A stretch of DNA of 64,000 nt from Synechococcus sp. CB0101 (GCF_000179235.2 NZ_CP039373.1:1147860-1211859), one strand, 5' to 3'. Shown: positions 16,027-21,943, counted from the first letter of the stretch. Numbers and translations: made by a program. The notes: a model not told the origin generated them from the sequence alone.

Positions 16027-16394
16027 GTTCCGCTCCTCCCGAATCGGCCCATCTGCGTTCCTGGTCGTGATGGCGCGTGGTCAGCACCCAAACCCACCAG
16101 TGCTCGCAGTTCGCGGCTGATACCAACGACAGCGCCGGAGTTCTTGGCCTTCATGGCCTGTTCAGCTGATGCCATCAGCATGTGGATCAACTGCGCTGTC
16201 AGATGGGTGCGCTCTACATGGTCCAGGTCCTGCACCAAGGTCTGATGCGCCTTTGATGTGATGCGCTGGGCCTGGCGCCTACTGATCCCCCACTTCTCCG
16301 CCATTTCAGACACCACAGCGGAACTGCCACGTCCAGCCATCAACTGCTGCAGTGCCCAGTTAATACGTTCCTTGGCGGCAACTGGGCTAGCCAT
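16017..16394 (-). CDS. Terminase small subunit-like protein (TerS)
   Basis: A 125-residue protein with an N-terminal helix-turn-helix (about residues 27-50, VSEMAEKWGISRRQAQRIT), then a long helical region and the segment GISRELRALVGLGADH. This order, HTH followed by an oligomerisation helix and a short tail, is that of phage small terminases, which recognise the packaging site. There is no large terminase in the element, which is the hallmark of satellites that redirect a helper's packaging motor. The ATG overlaps the preceding stop (TGATG). A plain HTH regulator is the main alternative. Confidence 0.65.
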   Translation of the reverse strand: MASPVAAKERINWALQQLMAGRGSSAVVSEMAEKWGISRRQAQRITSKAHQTLVQDLDHVERTHLTAQLIHMLMASAEQAMKAKNSGAVVGISRELRALVGLGADHAPSRPGTQMGRFGRSGTWS

Positions 16395-16543
16395 CAGCTC
16401 AGCAGCCCTTCACTGCGCAATGCTTCCAACAGGCGCTGGCGTTGTACGGGCTGGAGATCTACCTGCAGCAATGCACGCAAGATGCCAACCTCGCGCTTTT
16501 TCTGGCGGTCAAGGTCTGCCAATGCGTCATCAATGATTGTCAT
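16394..16543 (-). CDS. 49-residue island protein between overlapping operon genes
   Basis: A short frame starting MTIIDDALADLDRQKKREVG and ending in LRSEGLLS, almost entirely helix-forming and charged. Its ATG overlaps the upstream stop (ATGA) and its stop overlaps the terS ATG (TGATG), so it exactly fills the gap in the operon. This tiling is the main evidence that it is real. Function unknown; its size suggests an adaptor or regulator peptide. Confidence 0.65.
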   Translation of the reverse strand: MTIIDDALADLDRQKKREVGILRALLQVDLQPVQRQRLLEALRSEGLLS

Positions 16544-16878
16544 CCCATCGCCTCCTGGAGCTGATGCACTTGAGCTTCGATGGCATCCAGACGTTCCAAT
16601 AGGTCACCAGCGCGGGTGTTGATCTGTTGGTGGAGCTCGTCCCCTTGATACTGCAGCTCGGTTAGATGTTCTTCAGCTTGGCGGCGCACATCAGGACGTT
16701 GAATCAAGCGGGGTAGTTCTTCCTGCCAAAACCAAGCAACAGCAGCAGGTGGCAGCCCGCTTGCCATTGGGTCATCGGATTGATCTCTGAATGCCAGCAC
16801 TTTGTCCAGTGCCTTGCGTTGCTCGTGCGGCGGCAACAGCAACCAATTAGCGATTGGATGCTTCCTGGCGATACTCAT
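16540..16878 (-). CDS. Coiled-coil island protein, unknown function
   Basis: A 112-residue protein. The N-terminal half is Pro/Trp containing (PIANWLLLPPHEQRKALDKV) and the C-terminal 40 residues form a clear coiled coil with heptad Leu/Ile (LLERLDAIEAQVHQLQEAM). No family is recognised. Start and stop overlap both neighbours by 4 bases. Coiled-coil proteins in this position of satellites can be scaffold or capsid-size factors, but that is only an analogy. Confidence 0.65.
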   Translation of the reverse strand: MSIARKHPIANWLLLPPHEQRKALDKVLAFRDQSDDPMASGLPPAAVAWFWQEELPRLIQRPDVRRQAEEHLTELQYQGDELHQQINTRAGDLLERLDAIEAQVHQLQEAMG

Positions 16879-17273
16879 TGCCCATACCTCCGGCCAGTGA
16901 TTGCATTACGGCCCTGCAGGTTCATCTGTTCGCGGTAACGCGCTGATGCAGTGTTCACCTGCCGCAGGCGGTCGGTTTGCATCGCTAGGGCCTGCGCTTG
17001 CATTTCACGTGCTGCGCGTTCTTCAGCCTCGCGGCGTTGCAGATCAGAACCACAACCCAGATACGCCGCCAGTGCCGGATCACGGCGCTGCAACAGGCTT
17101 TTGAGCGTCAGATTCTGTGCAATAGCCCCGCCAGATACAGGACGGCCATAGGGGCGTGTTGGGGGCACACCACCAGCCTTCACAATGCGGGCTTCAATCT
17201 GCCGTGCTTCCTGCTCAATACGCTCTGCAGCGCTATGGGCAGCATCAATCTGCTGGTCGATTGGGAGGTTCAT
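16875..17273 (-). CDS. Helical island protein, unknown function
   Basis: A 132-residue protein: N-terminal helix rich in Glu and Ala (AAHSAAERIEQEARQIEARI), a Pro/Gly-rich middle (GGVPPTRPYGRPVSGG), then a long Arg/Glu/Gln helix (EERAAREMQAQALAMQTDRL) and a basic tail (GRNAITGRRYGQ). It resembles small phage structural or scaffold proteins in composition only. Its ATG overlaps the upstream stop (TGATG) and its stop overlaps the next ATG (ATGA). Confidence 0.65.
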   Translation of the reverse strand: MNLPIDQQIDAAHSAAERIEQEARQIEARIVKAGGVPPTRPYGRPVSGGAIAQNLTLKSLLQRRDPALAAYLGCGSDLQRREAEERAAREMQAQALAMQTDRLRQVNTASARYREQMNLQGRNAITGRRYGQ

Positions 17274-17455
17274 CAGTGCACCTCCACGGGCAGTACACGG
17301 CGGGACTGAGCAGATGCCATCGGATCACCATCTGGCGCGTGCGGAGTGTCGTCGTCAGCGCTGAACCGCGCCATTGCACGTTCAAGCCTCGCTTGCTCCT
17401 GCAATTCCTGCAAAGCTAGCGTTCCCAGCAGGCTCAATCGGCCTCGTCTTGTCAT
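17273..17455 (-). CDS. First gene of island minus-strand operon, unknown function
   Basis: A 60-residue protein, basic at the N-terminus (MTRRGRLSLLGTLALQEL) and acidic in the middle (FSADDDTPHAPDGDP). It opens the six-gene operon that runs to 15742. A strong ribosome-binding site (GAGGGGG, 7 bases before the ATG) supports this start. A TAGACT hexamer about 30 bases upstream on the minus strand could be the -10 of the operon promoter. No family is recognised. Confidence 0.6.
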   Translation of the reverse strand: MTRRGRLSLLGTLALQELQEQARLERAMARFSADDDTPHAPDGDPMASAQSRRVLPVEVH

Positions 17456-17643
17456 TGCAAACCCCCTCAGGATTGCTGTGATCCAGTCTAGGGGTGTTGC
17501 AGTGGTGATTCTCGCAGAATTGCACGCGGCGGGCTATAGTGCTGCTGTCAGCAGTTGAGCCTGAGTTGCTCCTGCCGCCACAGTCTTTCTACTGAGCCAC
17601 AGGAGCCGCGCAGGTCGCTGCTGGTGTTCTTCGCCACCGTCCT

Positions 17644-17811
17644 ATGGGATCCGTTGCTGACGCGCTTGCGGCTCGCTTAGCCGCCCTTCAACGTCAATCT
17701 GAGATCACTGATCAAAAGGTTGCTGCCACCATCGCCCGCTGCCATCAGCTCATCGCTGAAGAACAGGCAGCAGAAGCGAGATGGGCAGCAGAGAATCCCG
17801 ATCTGCTGTGA
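17644..17811 (+). CDS. 55-residue helical island protein
   Basis: A short frame MGSVADALAARLAALQRQSE ending in RWAAENPDLL, predicted to be one long amphipathic helix or coiled coil. It lies divergent to the terS operon and is followed at once by a strong hairpin terminator, which is the main support. A TATAGT hexamer at 17535-17540 could be its -10 box. No good ribosome-binding site is visible before the ATG, so confidence is modest. Function unknown. Confidence 0.5.
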   Translation: MGSVADALAARLAALQRQSEITDQKVAATIARCHQLIAEEQAAEARWAAENPDLL

Positions 17812-17817
17812 AGACAG

Positions 17818-17842
17818 GCCCCGGTTATCGCCGGGGCTTTTT
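17818..17842 (+). terminator. Hairpin terminator in island
   Basis: GCCCCGG-TTATCG-CCGGGGC followed by TTTTT, seven bases after the stop of the 55-residue gene. The same hairpin overlaps the 3' end of the convergent 59-residue gene. Confidence 0.75.
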
Positions 17843-18004
17843 GCTGTCTTGCTCTAGGCAGCGCTCTAGGTACTGGTGGGTGGGCAGCAGGTTCACGCCG
17901 GCCACCTCTGGGCGCTTGCTGAGCAGCCACAGCAAAAGCCTTGTGCGGCGGGATAGCCCGTGAGGATTAGCCATAGGGGTAGGCGCCACCAGGGGCAGCG
18001 CCAT
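17825..18004 (-). CDS. 59-residue island protein downstream of RHH repressor
   Basis: A small basic protein; the core GLSRRTRLLLWLLSKRPEVA suggests an amphipathic or membrane-touching helix, and the C-terminus is Lys/Arg rich (QDSKKPRR). ATG at 18004 is preceded by AGGAG at eight bases, a good ribosome-binding site, and was preferred over a GTG three codons upstream and an ATG at 17974. It follows the RHH gene by 15 bases in the same direction. No family is recognised. Confidence 0.5.
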   Translation of the reverse strand: MALPLVAPTPMANPHGLSRRTRLLLWLLSKRPEVAGVNLLPTHQYLERCLEQDSKKPRR

Positions 18005-18019
18005 GCTCTTCACTCCTAC

Positions 18020-18214
18020 CTAGCTAGACGTTGACACCTCCAACAAGTGCGCGATCAGATTTGAAAGGCTCCGGCCTTCTTGGTCTGCACGTTGCTGCAG
18101 CGTGTGGTGAAGCTGCCAGCAGGCGGTGAAGGTGATCCGCTGGGGGCGCCGGCGCAGCAGATCAACAGGTCGCACAGGAGCGACAGCCCCATAGGGCTGT
18201 GAGAATGAAGACAT
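18020..18214 (-). CDS. Ribbon-helix-helix DNA-binding protein, likely island repressor
   Basis: A 64-residue protein. Residues from RRRPQRITFTACWQL onward give a beta strand with alternating polar residues, then a helix (HHTLQQRADQEG), a turn and a second helix (SLSNLIAHLLEV): the ribbon-helix-helix fold of CopG/Arc-like regulators. It is the only clear regulator in the right part of the element, and paired operator-like repeats lie 430 bp upstream between divergent genes. ATG at 18214 was chosen; a GTG at 18226 would add four residues. Confidence 0.75.
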   Translation of the reverse strand: MSSFSQPYGAVAPVRPVDLLRRRPQRITFTACWQLHHTLQQRADQEGRSLSNLIAHLLEVSTSS

Positions 18215-18344
18215 CAGTTCGATCACGAGTTGGACTGGTCACGAGGTCGGCTGTTTGCGCAGCGCGGCCTCACCTCCAAACTTAGACCGCATGCTGCGGC
18301 GCCTTTGCAGCATGCGTTGCAGTTCTGCAGCACCAACGCTGTGA

Positions 18345-18479
18345 CTACCGGTCAGCCCTTGGACCAGGCACCTGCCCGTTAGCGGGCTTGATCGTCACAG
18401 CACGCTGCGCTGCCCTGTAGGCGCGATCAAAGCACTGATCCGCTAGCTGCTCCCAATGCCTGCGGGAAGCATCATCCAT
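18345..18479 (-). CDS. 44-residue island protein
   Basis: A short frame MDDASRRHWEQLADQCFDRA that ends GQVPGPRADR. It starts inside the end of the 52-residue membrane protein gene (8-base overlap), suggesting coupled translation. The N-terminal half looks helical and charged. No family is recognised. From 18227 to 18344 only a 24-codon frame (MLQRRRSMRSKF...) is visible, too short to claim. Confidence 0.4.
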   Translation of the reverse strand: MDDASRRHWEQLADQCFDRAYRAAQRAVTIKPANGQVPGPRADR

Positions 18480-18630
18480 GTCTCATCACGGTTAGAGCGG
18501 AAGTCGCTGGCTTCGCCTGCTGGCCTTGCCTATACGCCAGCCCCAGGCTCGTCAGGATCACAATCACGACCAGGCTTACCAGAAGCTGGTAGACCGTAAA
18601 GCCTGCTGCTGCAGTTGGTCTGATTGGCAT
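18472..18630 (-). CDS. 52-residue membrane protein with prepilin-like N-terminus
   Basis: The frame starts MPIRPTAAAG and continues FTVYQLLVSLVVIVIL, then a short basic tail (YRQGQQAK). AAAG|FTVYQLLV closely resembles the class III signal of type IV pseudopilins (G|FTLIELLV), except that the key Glu at +5 is Gln and the protein stops after one hydrophobic helix. It could be a truncated pilin-like peptide or simply a single-pass membrane protein. It is the first gene leftward from the operator-bearing divergent promoter region. Confidence 0.55.
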   Translation of the reverse strand: MPIRPTAAAGFTVYQLLVSLVVIVILTSLGLAYRQGQQAKPATSALTVMRHG

Positions 18631-18648
18631 GGGTATAGCCGGCTGCTG

Positions 18649-18701
18649 CTATGCAACTAGTACAAAGGCTATAAGTCAATGCCTATGCAGTTAGTGCATA
18701 G
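18649..18701. promoter_or_regulatory. Two 19-bp operator-like repeats between divergent genes
   Basis: CTATGCA-GTTAG-TGCATAG at 18683-18701 is a perfect 7-bp inverted repeat. CTATGCA-ACTAG-TACAAAG at 18649-18667 matches it at 15 of 19 positions, 34 bp away. Between them lie TATAAG (plus-strand -10-like, 18670-18675) and TTGACT (minus-strand -35-like, 18679-18674). A dimeric repressor bound here would control both directions; the RHH protein is the obvious candidate. Confidence 0.55.
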
Positions 18702-18866
18702 AACCAAATCTTCTCTCGGGTGTTTACTCCTGGTGCGTTGTTGGTCGTTATTGCTACTGCCCTGTCGACCCTGTGTTGCCGCTTGGTTGCCGCCGTGGCC
18801 ACCCGTGGTGCAGCAGATGCCGGATTTCGGTGGGGTGGCTACCAGCAGTGCAGAGGCTCCTGCGTC

Positions 18867-19034
18867 ATGACCCGCCACACCCTGATCATCGAAGGGCCAG
18901 AGGGGTCGATGACCACGCTGGAGCTGTTTGTCGACGATCCCGCTGAGGTCTGGCGCATCGGGCACGAGCTGTTCCCTGGGCGCCGGCTAGCTGCGGTCTG
19001 CCACCAAGACGAGGACGAAGACAAGGAGGAGTGA
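18867..19034 (+). CDS. 55-residue acidic island protein
   Basis: A short protein starting MTRHTLIIEGPEGSMTTLEL with a strongly acidic C-terminus (CHQDEDEDKEE). AGAGG ten bases before the ATG is a plausible ribosome-binding site. The same frame is open back to a GTG at 18720, which would add a hydrophobic N-terminus (MFTPGALLVVIATALSTLCC), so a longer membrane-anchored form is possible. A second frame (18679-18870) overlaps the ATG as ATGA. It is the only plus-strand gene supported near the right end. Confidence 0.5.
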   Translation: MTRHTLIIEGPEGSMTTLELFVDDPAEVWRIGHELFPGRRLAAVCHQDEDEDKEE

Positions 19035-19045
19035 GCTCAAATCTC

Positions 19046-19064
19046 TTGGTGCCCGATTTGGTGC
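19046..19064 (+). repeat. Right arm-type repeat, TTGGTGCCCGATTTGGTGC
   Basis: An exact copy, in the same orientation, of 10784-10802, 64 bp inside the right core repeat. Together with the left copy it marks both ends of the element as probable integrase arm-binding sites. Confidence 0.65.
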
Positions 19065-19091
19065 ACAACAAGATGAAACAAAATCCTCAAA

Positions 19092-19136
19092 GCCATGCAG
19101 CGCAGGGGCTCTGAGCCATGCAGCCTGCTGCATGGC
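19092..19136. repeat. Core-like direct and inverted repeats beside attR
   Basis: GCCATGCAGC occurs at 19092-19101 and 19115-19124, and its exact inverse GCTGCATGGC lies at 19127-19136, overlapping the core repeat. The last two form a perfect 10-bp palindrome with a 2-base spacer. Extra core-like half-sites next to attR could bind integrase or Xis. Confidence 0.5.
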
Positions 19137-19173
19137 ATGCAGGGGGTCAGGAGTTCGAGTCTCCTTGGCTCCA
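19128..19173 (+). repeat. attR core with displaced tRNA-Ala 3' half
   Basis: The first 23 bases are identical to the core in tRNA-Ala. The rest forms a proper T arm (AGGAG-TTCGAGT-CTCCT) and acceptor strand (TGGCTCC, then A). No matching 5' half lies before it, so it is not a gene by itself. It is best read as the original 3' half of the host tRNA, pushed 8.5 kb away by integration, with its own terminator still behind it. Confidence 0.85.
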
Positions 19174-19180
19174 TTGTGAG

Positions 19181-19205
19181 AACCCGGGTTTACCCGGGTT
19201 TTTTT
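19181..19205 (+). terminator. Original tRNA-Ala terminator, displaced
   Basis: AACCCGGG-TTTA-CCCGGGTT followed by a T run, eight bases after the displaced tRNA 3' half. It occupies the same relative place as the hairpin at 10699-10722 behind the intact tRNA. Confidence 0.75.
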
Positions 19206-19226
19206 GTATCTCACCAGCACCAGCCA

Positions 19227-19691
19227 TCAAAGGCCTAGACGAATCCGTTCGTGCTTGATCGGCTTGGTGATCTCAGCGCCCACTTCGCCATCCACGCTGG
19301 CGTCCACACTGCCGCTCACCTGAGCTGTCACACCGCCCGTTACGGCCACATCTCCAGACACTTCAGCCTTCAAAGGCTTGTTCAACTGGGGAACTTGTAC
19401 CGCCACAGGCGCAGCCAACTGCACGCCGTCCGGAAGTTTCACGGTGGCCTGCAGCGACTGGGTACGGATGGGAGCTTCGATACCGCTCACGGCCGCCGAC
19501 ACGGGCAGAGGCTGATCAAGCGTGAGCTGCACGCGCACTGGCCCCTTCAAGATCATCTCGTCGTCGGTGGCAATCACCCAGGCCAAGATCCCTGTGCAGG
19601 CCACCAGGGCGAAAGGCCAGCGCAAGAGGGTGAGCGCGCGAAGCACGAGCACGGAGCGCGGGCCGAGCTCACCGCCGGAAGGCCAAGACAT
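19227..19691 (-). CDS. Membrane-anchored protein of unknown function
   Basis: A 154-residue protein with one N-terminal hydrophobic segment (about residues 15-42, LRALTLLRWPFALVACTGIL). The rest is a Val/Gly/Ala-rich beta-like domain with loose internal repetition (AEVSGDVAVTGGVTAQVSGS). It probably sits in the plasma membrane facing the periplasm. No family is recognised. ATG at 19691 was taken; a TTG one codon upstream is also open. It is the first host gene after the island. Confidence 0.65.
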   Translation of the reverse strand: MSWPSGGELGPRSVLVLRALTLLRWPFALVACTGILAWVIATDDEMILKGPVRVQLTLDQPLPVSAAVSGIEAPIRTQSLQATVKLPDGVQLAAPVAVQVPQLNKPLKAEVSGDVAVTGGVTAQVSGSVDASVDGEVGAEITKPIKHERIRLGL

Positions 19692-19837
19692 CAAAACGTG
19701 ACCCAGGAAACAGAACCTCGGTACACCACGAACACTTTTGCACCGGTAGCCGTTGCTACACTTTTAAAACGTTCATCCCCTTGTGGGACGCACGCCTTGG
19801 CAGCAGGGAACGGGGCTGCCAGCTTGAGGCAACCGCC

Positions 19838-19939
19838 ATGAACACCCTCGCTCTGATTCGCGCGCAGATCCTGAAGGCCAAGCGCCTTCACCAGGCTCAG
19901 CTCGCCACCGTGAGCAACCCGCGTGCTCAGATCTTCTGA
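19838..19939 (+). CDS. 33-residue peptide in its own transcription unit
   Basis: A short frame MNTLALIRAQILKAKRLHQA ending VSNPRAQIF, basic and helical. GAGG at eight bases before the ATG is a good ribosome-binding site. A TACACT -10-like box lies about 80 bp upstream, a hairpin (GGCAGC...GCTGCC) sits in the leader, and a strong terminator follows. The layout is that of a single-gene unit; alternatively the RNA itself may be the functional product. No family is recognised. Confidence 0.5.
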   Translation: MNTLALIRAQILKAKRLHQAQLATVSNPRAQIF

Positions 19940-19965
19940 TCGACGCGATTCACGTTCATCGACCA

Positions 19966-19989
19966 GGCGCCCAATGGGCGCCTTTTTTT
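19966..19989 (+). terminator. Strong terminator after 33-residue gene
   Basis: GGCGCCC-AAT-GGGCGCC followed by seven T, 27 bases past the stop. It is close to the convergent MFS gene end at 20000. Confidence 0.85.
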
Positions 19990-19999
19990 GCGCGCAGCC

Positions 20000-21319
20000 T
20001 TAGGCCAGATCGGCGCCATTGGCGGGACTGAAAGACAGCCGCATCAGCGGTTTACGCAGCACGATCACCGCCACGATGAGAGCGAGGGCCATTGCAATCT
20101 GAACCGGGGCATAGCCCGAGGAGATGGCGCTGTTGCGAATGCTGACCCCGTGCATCAGACCACTTGCCGCGGCCGCACTGAAGGACTGCAGACCTTTACC
20201 GAGGCTGGCGATGGCGGACACACGCCCCTGCAACTCCACCGGCGTGAGGCCCTCGACAAGAGCCATATCCAAATTGACCGCCAATACCGCGCAGCCCCCC
20301 GCAAAGAACGCCGCCAGCGAGGCCCAGTGGATCACATCGCTTGAAACCAACAGCAGGATCGACACACCCAAACCTGCAGCAGCACTGAGCAGCGGAAGCC
20401 CTGGCCGACTGCCCTCCCCGGATGCCATCCCAAACAGCGAGCCCACGAAGCCCCCCAAGCCCACCGCCGAGAGCAGCGCGGCATAAATGCCATGGCTGTG
20501 GCTGCCACCCATGGTGTGGTGACCATGCACAAAGATCGGCAACAGCGTTTGGAAAGGCATCCCCAGCAACATCACCACCGCCAACAACTGCAGCAAGGCA
20601 CGCAGAGCCCATTTCCCCCGCACGAACTGCACACCTTCCGCCACGCTGCGCAGAAAAGACAGGCCCTTCACCTTGCTCACCTGAGCCGATGCCCGCACAG
20701 CAGGCATGAACGGAATCAGCGCCAGTAACGGCAGGAAACTGAGCACATTAAAGAAGAAAGCAACCTCTTCATGACTCCGGTCGCTGTGGCCAAGACTCAT
20801 CAACACACCACCAAGGGCTGGACCAAAAATATTGGTGATATTGGAGGAGGTGCTGTAAAGCTGCTCAGCCTCCACCAATTCAGTTTCGGGCACCATCTCG
20901 CTGATGAGAGCGGTACGAGCCGGTGAATCAAAGGCTGAGATCGCACCATTGCAGACCGTTAAACCCACCAGCATCCACAAGGGCACCATGCCAAGCAGGG
21001 AGGCGCCCCACAACGCCAGGGCTACCAGCAGAAATCCAGATTCAGTGAGCAGAAACAGGCGGCGACGGCTGATGCGATCCGCTGCAGCACCACCCACCAC
21101 CTCCAGCAGGAACTGAGGCACTCCGTAACCCAAGGCAAGCGCAGCAATCCCCGCGGAGCCATAGCTCTTCACCGTGAGCCAGGAGAGCGCCATCACGAAG
21201 GCGCTGGTGCCGAGATTCGACACAAGATTGGCGATCCAGAAGCGCCGAAAGTTGCGGAGACGCAAAAGTGAACGGGCACTTGCGCTCAGGCGCACCAGCA
21301 CTGATTCCTGTGCCGCCAT
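20000..21319 (-). CDS. MFS transporter (exporter-like)
   Basis: A 439-residue membrane protein with about 12 hydrophobic segments. The start LLRLRNFRRFWIANLVSNLG and the loop AADRISRRRLFLLTESG match the EntS/DUF894 branch of the major facilitator superfamily, which exports small molecules such as siderophores or drugs. The loop between helices 2 and 3 carries the usual basic motif. Substrate unknown. A second member of the same branch lies at 34110. Start ATG. Confidence 0.85.
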   Translation of the reverse strand: MAAQESVLVRLSASARSLLRLRNFRRFWIANLVSNLGTSAFVMALSWLTVKSYGSAGIAALALGYGVPQFLLEVVGGAAADRISRRRLFLLTESGFLLVALALWGASLLGMVPLWMLVGLTVCNGAISAFDSPARTALISEMVPETELVEAEQLYSTSSNITNIFGPALGGVLMSLGHSDRSHEEVAFFFNVLSFLPLLALIPFMPAVRASAQVSKVKGLSFLRSVAEGVQFVRGKWALRALLQLLAVVMLLGMPFQTLLPIFVHGHHTMGGSHSHGIYAALLSAVGLGGFVGSLFGMASGEGSRPGLPLLSAAAGLGVSILLLVSSDVIHWASLAAFFAGGCAVLAVNLDMALVEGLTPVELQGRVSAIASLGKGLQSFSAAAASGLMHGVSIRNSAISSGYAPVQIAMALALIVAVIVLRKPLMRLSFSPANGADLA

Positions 21320-21372
21320 GAACGCAACACGTTCAGATCAATGGGCCACATGATGCAGCCGAAGCAACACCT

Positions 21373-21924
21373 TCAATGTGATCTGGAGCACTGCTGCAAC
21401 AAGTGCTGAACCAGAGCAGGATCGGCTTGCAAGGCATAGGCCTCGATCTCGCGCTGACGGCTGTCCTGAGGCAGGGAAGCCGTGGTGGCGACCACGTGAT
21501 CGAGATTGCCCTGATTGCGCAGGTGCTGCAGAAAAAATCCATTCAGCTGCCGCTCACTGAGGGTGCCAACCCGGCGCAACCCCTGCTTGAGCGAAACGGA
21601 CGTTGGACTTTCAAGACCATCCAGGCAGTCCTGCACGACGTGCACCAACTCGTGGTGAAGCACCTTGTTGCGCTCTTGCGGCCGCGCCATCAGGGCATCA
21701 CCCAAGCAAAGAAGATTGGCGCCCATGTTGTATGTGGCCAACTGACCGGGAGCACCACACACCCCGCCGAGCTGCACCGTTATTCCGAGATCCCGCAGAC
21801 CTTCCAGGAGGTCTGCCTCTGCCTGCAACGCCTGGGGCTCAGCGCTCGCCCCACCCGCCTGAACTCCGGCCCATGCCACCGCCAGCCCGAGGACCACACG
21901 CCAACACCAGGCCAAACCGGGCAC
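21373..21924 (-). CDS. Exported protein with HEXXH zinc-peptidase motif
   Basis: About 183 residues. A hydrophobic N-terminus (WCWRVVLGLAVAWAGV) ending in ASA is a probable signal peptide. The motif KVLHHELVHVVQD contains HELVH, the zinc-binding and catalytic motif of many metallopeptidases; four cysteines may form disulfides. The rest matches no family I can name. GTG at 21924 gives a clean signal peptide; TTG at 21936 would add four residues. The frame stays open further upstream only because it overlaps lnt. Export and peptidase activity are inferred. Confidence 0.65.
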   Translation of the reverse strand: MPGLAWCWRVVLGLAVAWAGVQAGGASAEPQALQAEADLLEGLRDLGITVQLGGVCGAPGQLATYNMGANLLCLGDALMARPQERNKVLHHELVHVVQDCLDGLESPTSVSLKQGLRRVGTLSERQLNGFFLQHLRNQGNLDHVVATTASLPQDSRQREIEAYALQADPALVQHLLQQCSRSH

Positions 21925-21943
21925 AGGCAGTCTCAAGAAAGTC

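Larger units (their letters stand above)
10645..19150. mobile_element. Integrated satellite-like island in tRNA-Ala (PICI-like layout)
   Basis: An element of 8,483 bp measured core to core, bounded by a 23-bp direct repeat (10645-10667 and 19128-19150) that covers the anticodon stem-loop of tRNA-Ala. Inside are a tyrosine integrase next to attL, small Xis-like and regulatory genes, a prim-pol/ATPase replication pair, an iteron patch, and an operon with a TerS-like gene. No capsid, portal, large terminase or lysis gene is recognisable. The order matches phage-inducible chromosomal islands. Prochlorococcus and Synechococcus also carry tRNA-integrated elements with tyrosine recombinases (tycheposons), so that is the other class to consider. 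Boundaries are seen directly; the satellite role is inferred. Confidence 0.85.

Noticed and set aside
18237-18344. 24-codon minus-strand frame MLQRRRSMRSKF... before the RHH gene
   Set aside because: Too short, no ribosome-binding site, and its upstream part lacks a start codon.
18659-18675. LexA-like site AGTACAAAGGCTATAAG inside the island
   Set aside because: Only the first half matches the SOS box; the second half lacks GT at the needed positions, and the bases are better explained by the paired operator repeat.
19128-19173. A second tRNA-Ala gene at the right end of the island
   Set aside because: Only the 3' half folds; no acceptor 5' strand or D arm precedes it. It is a displaced 3' half.
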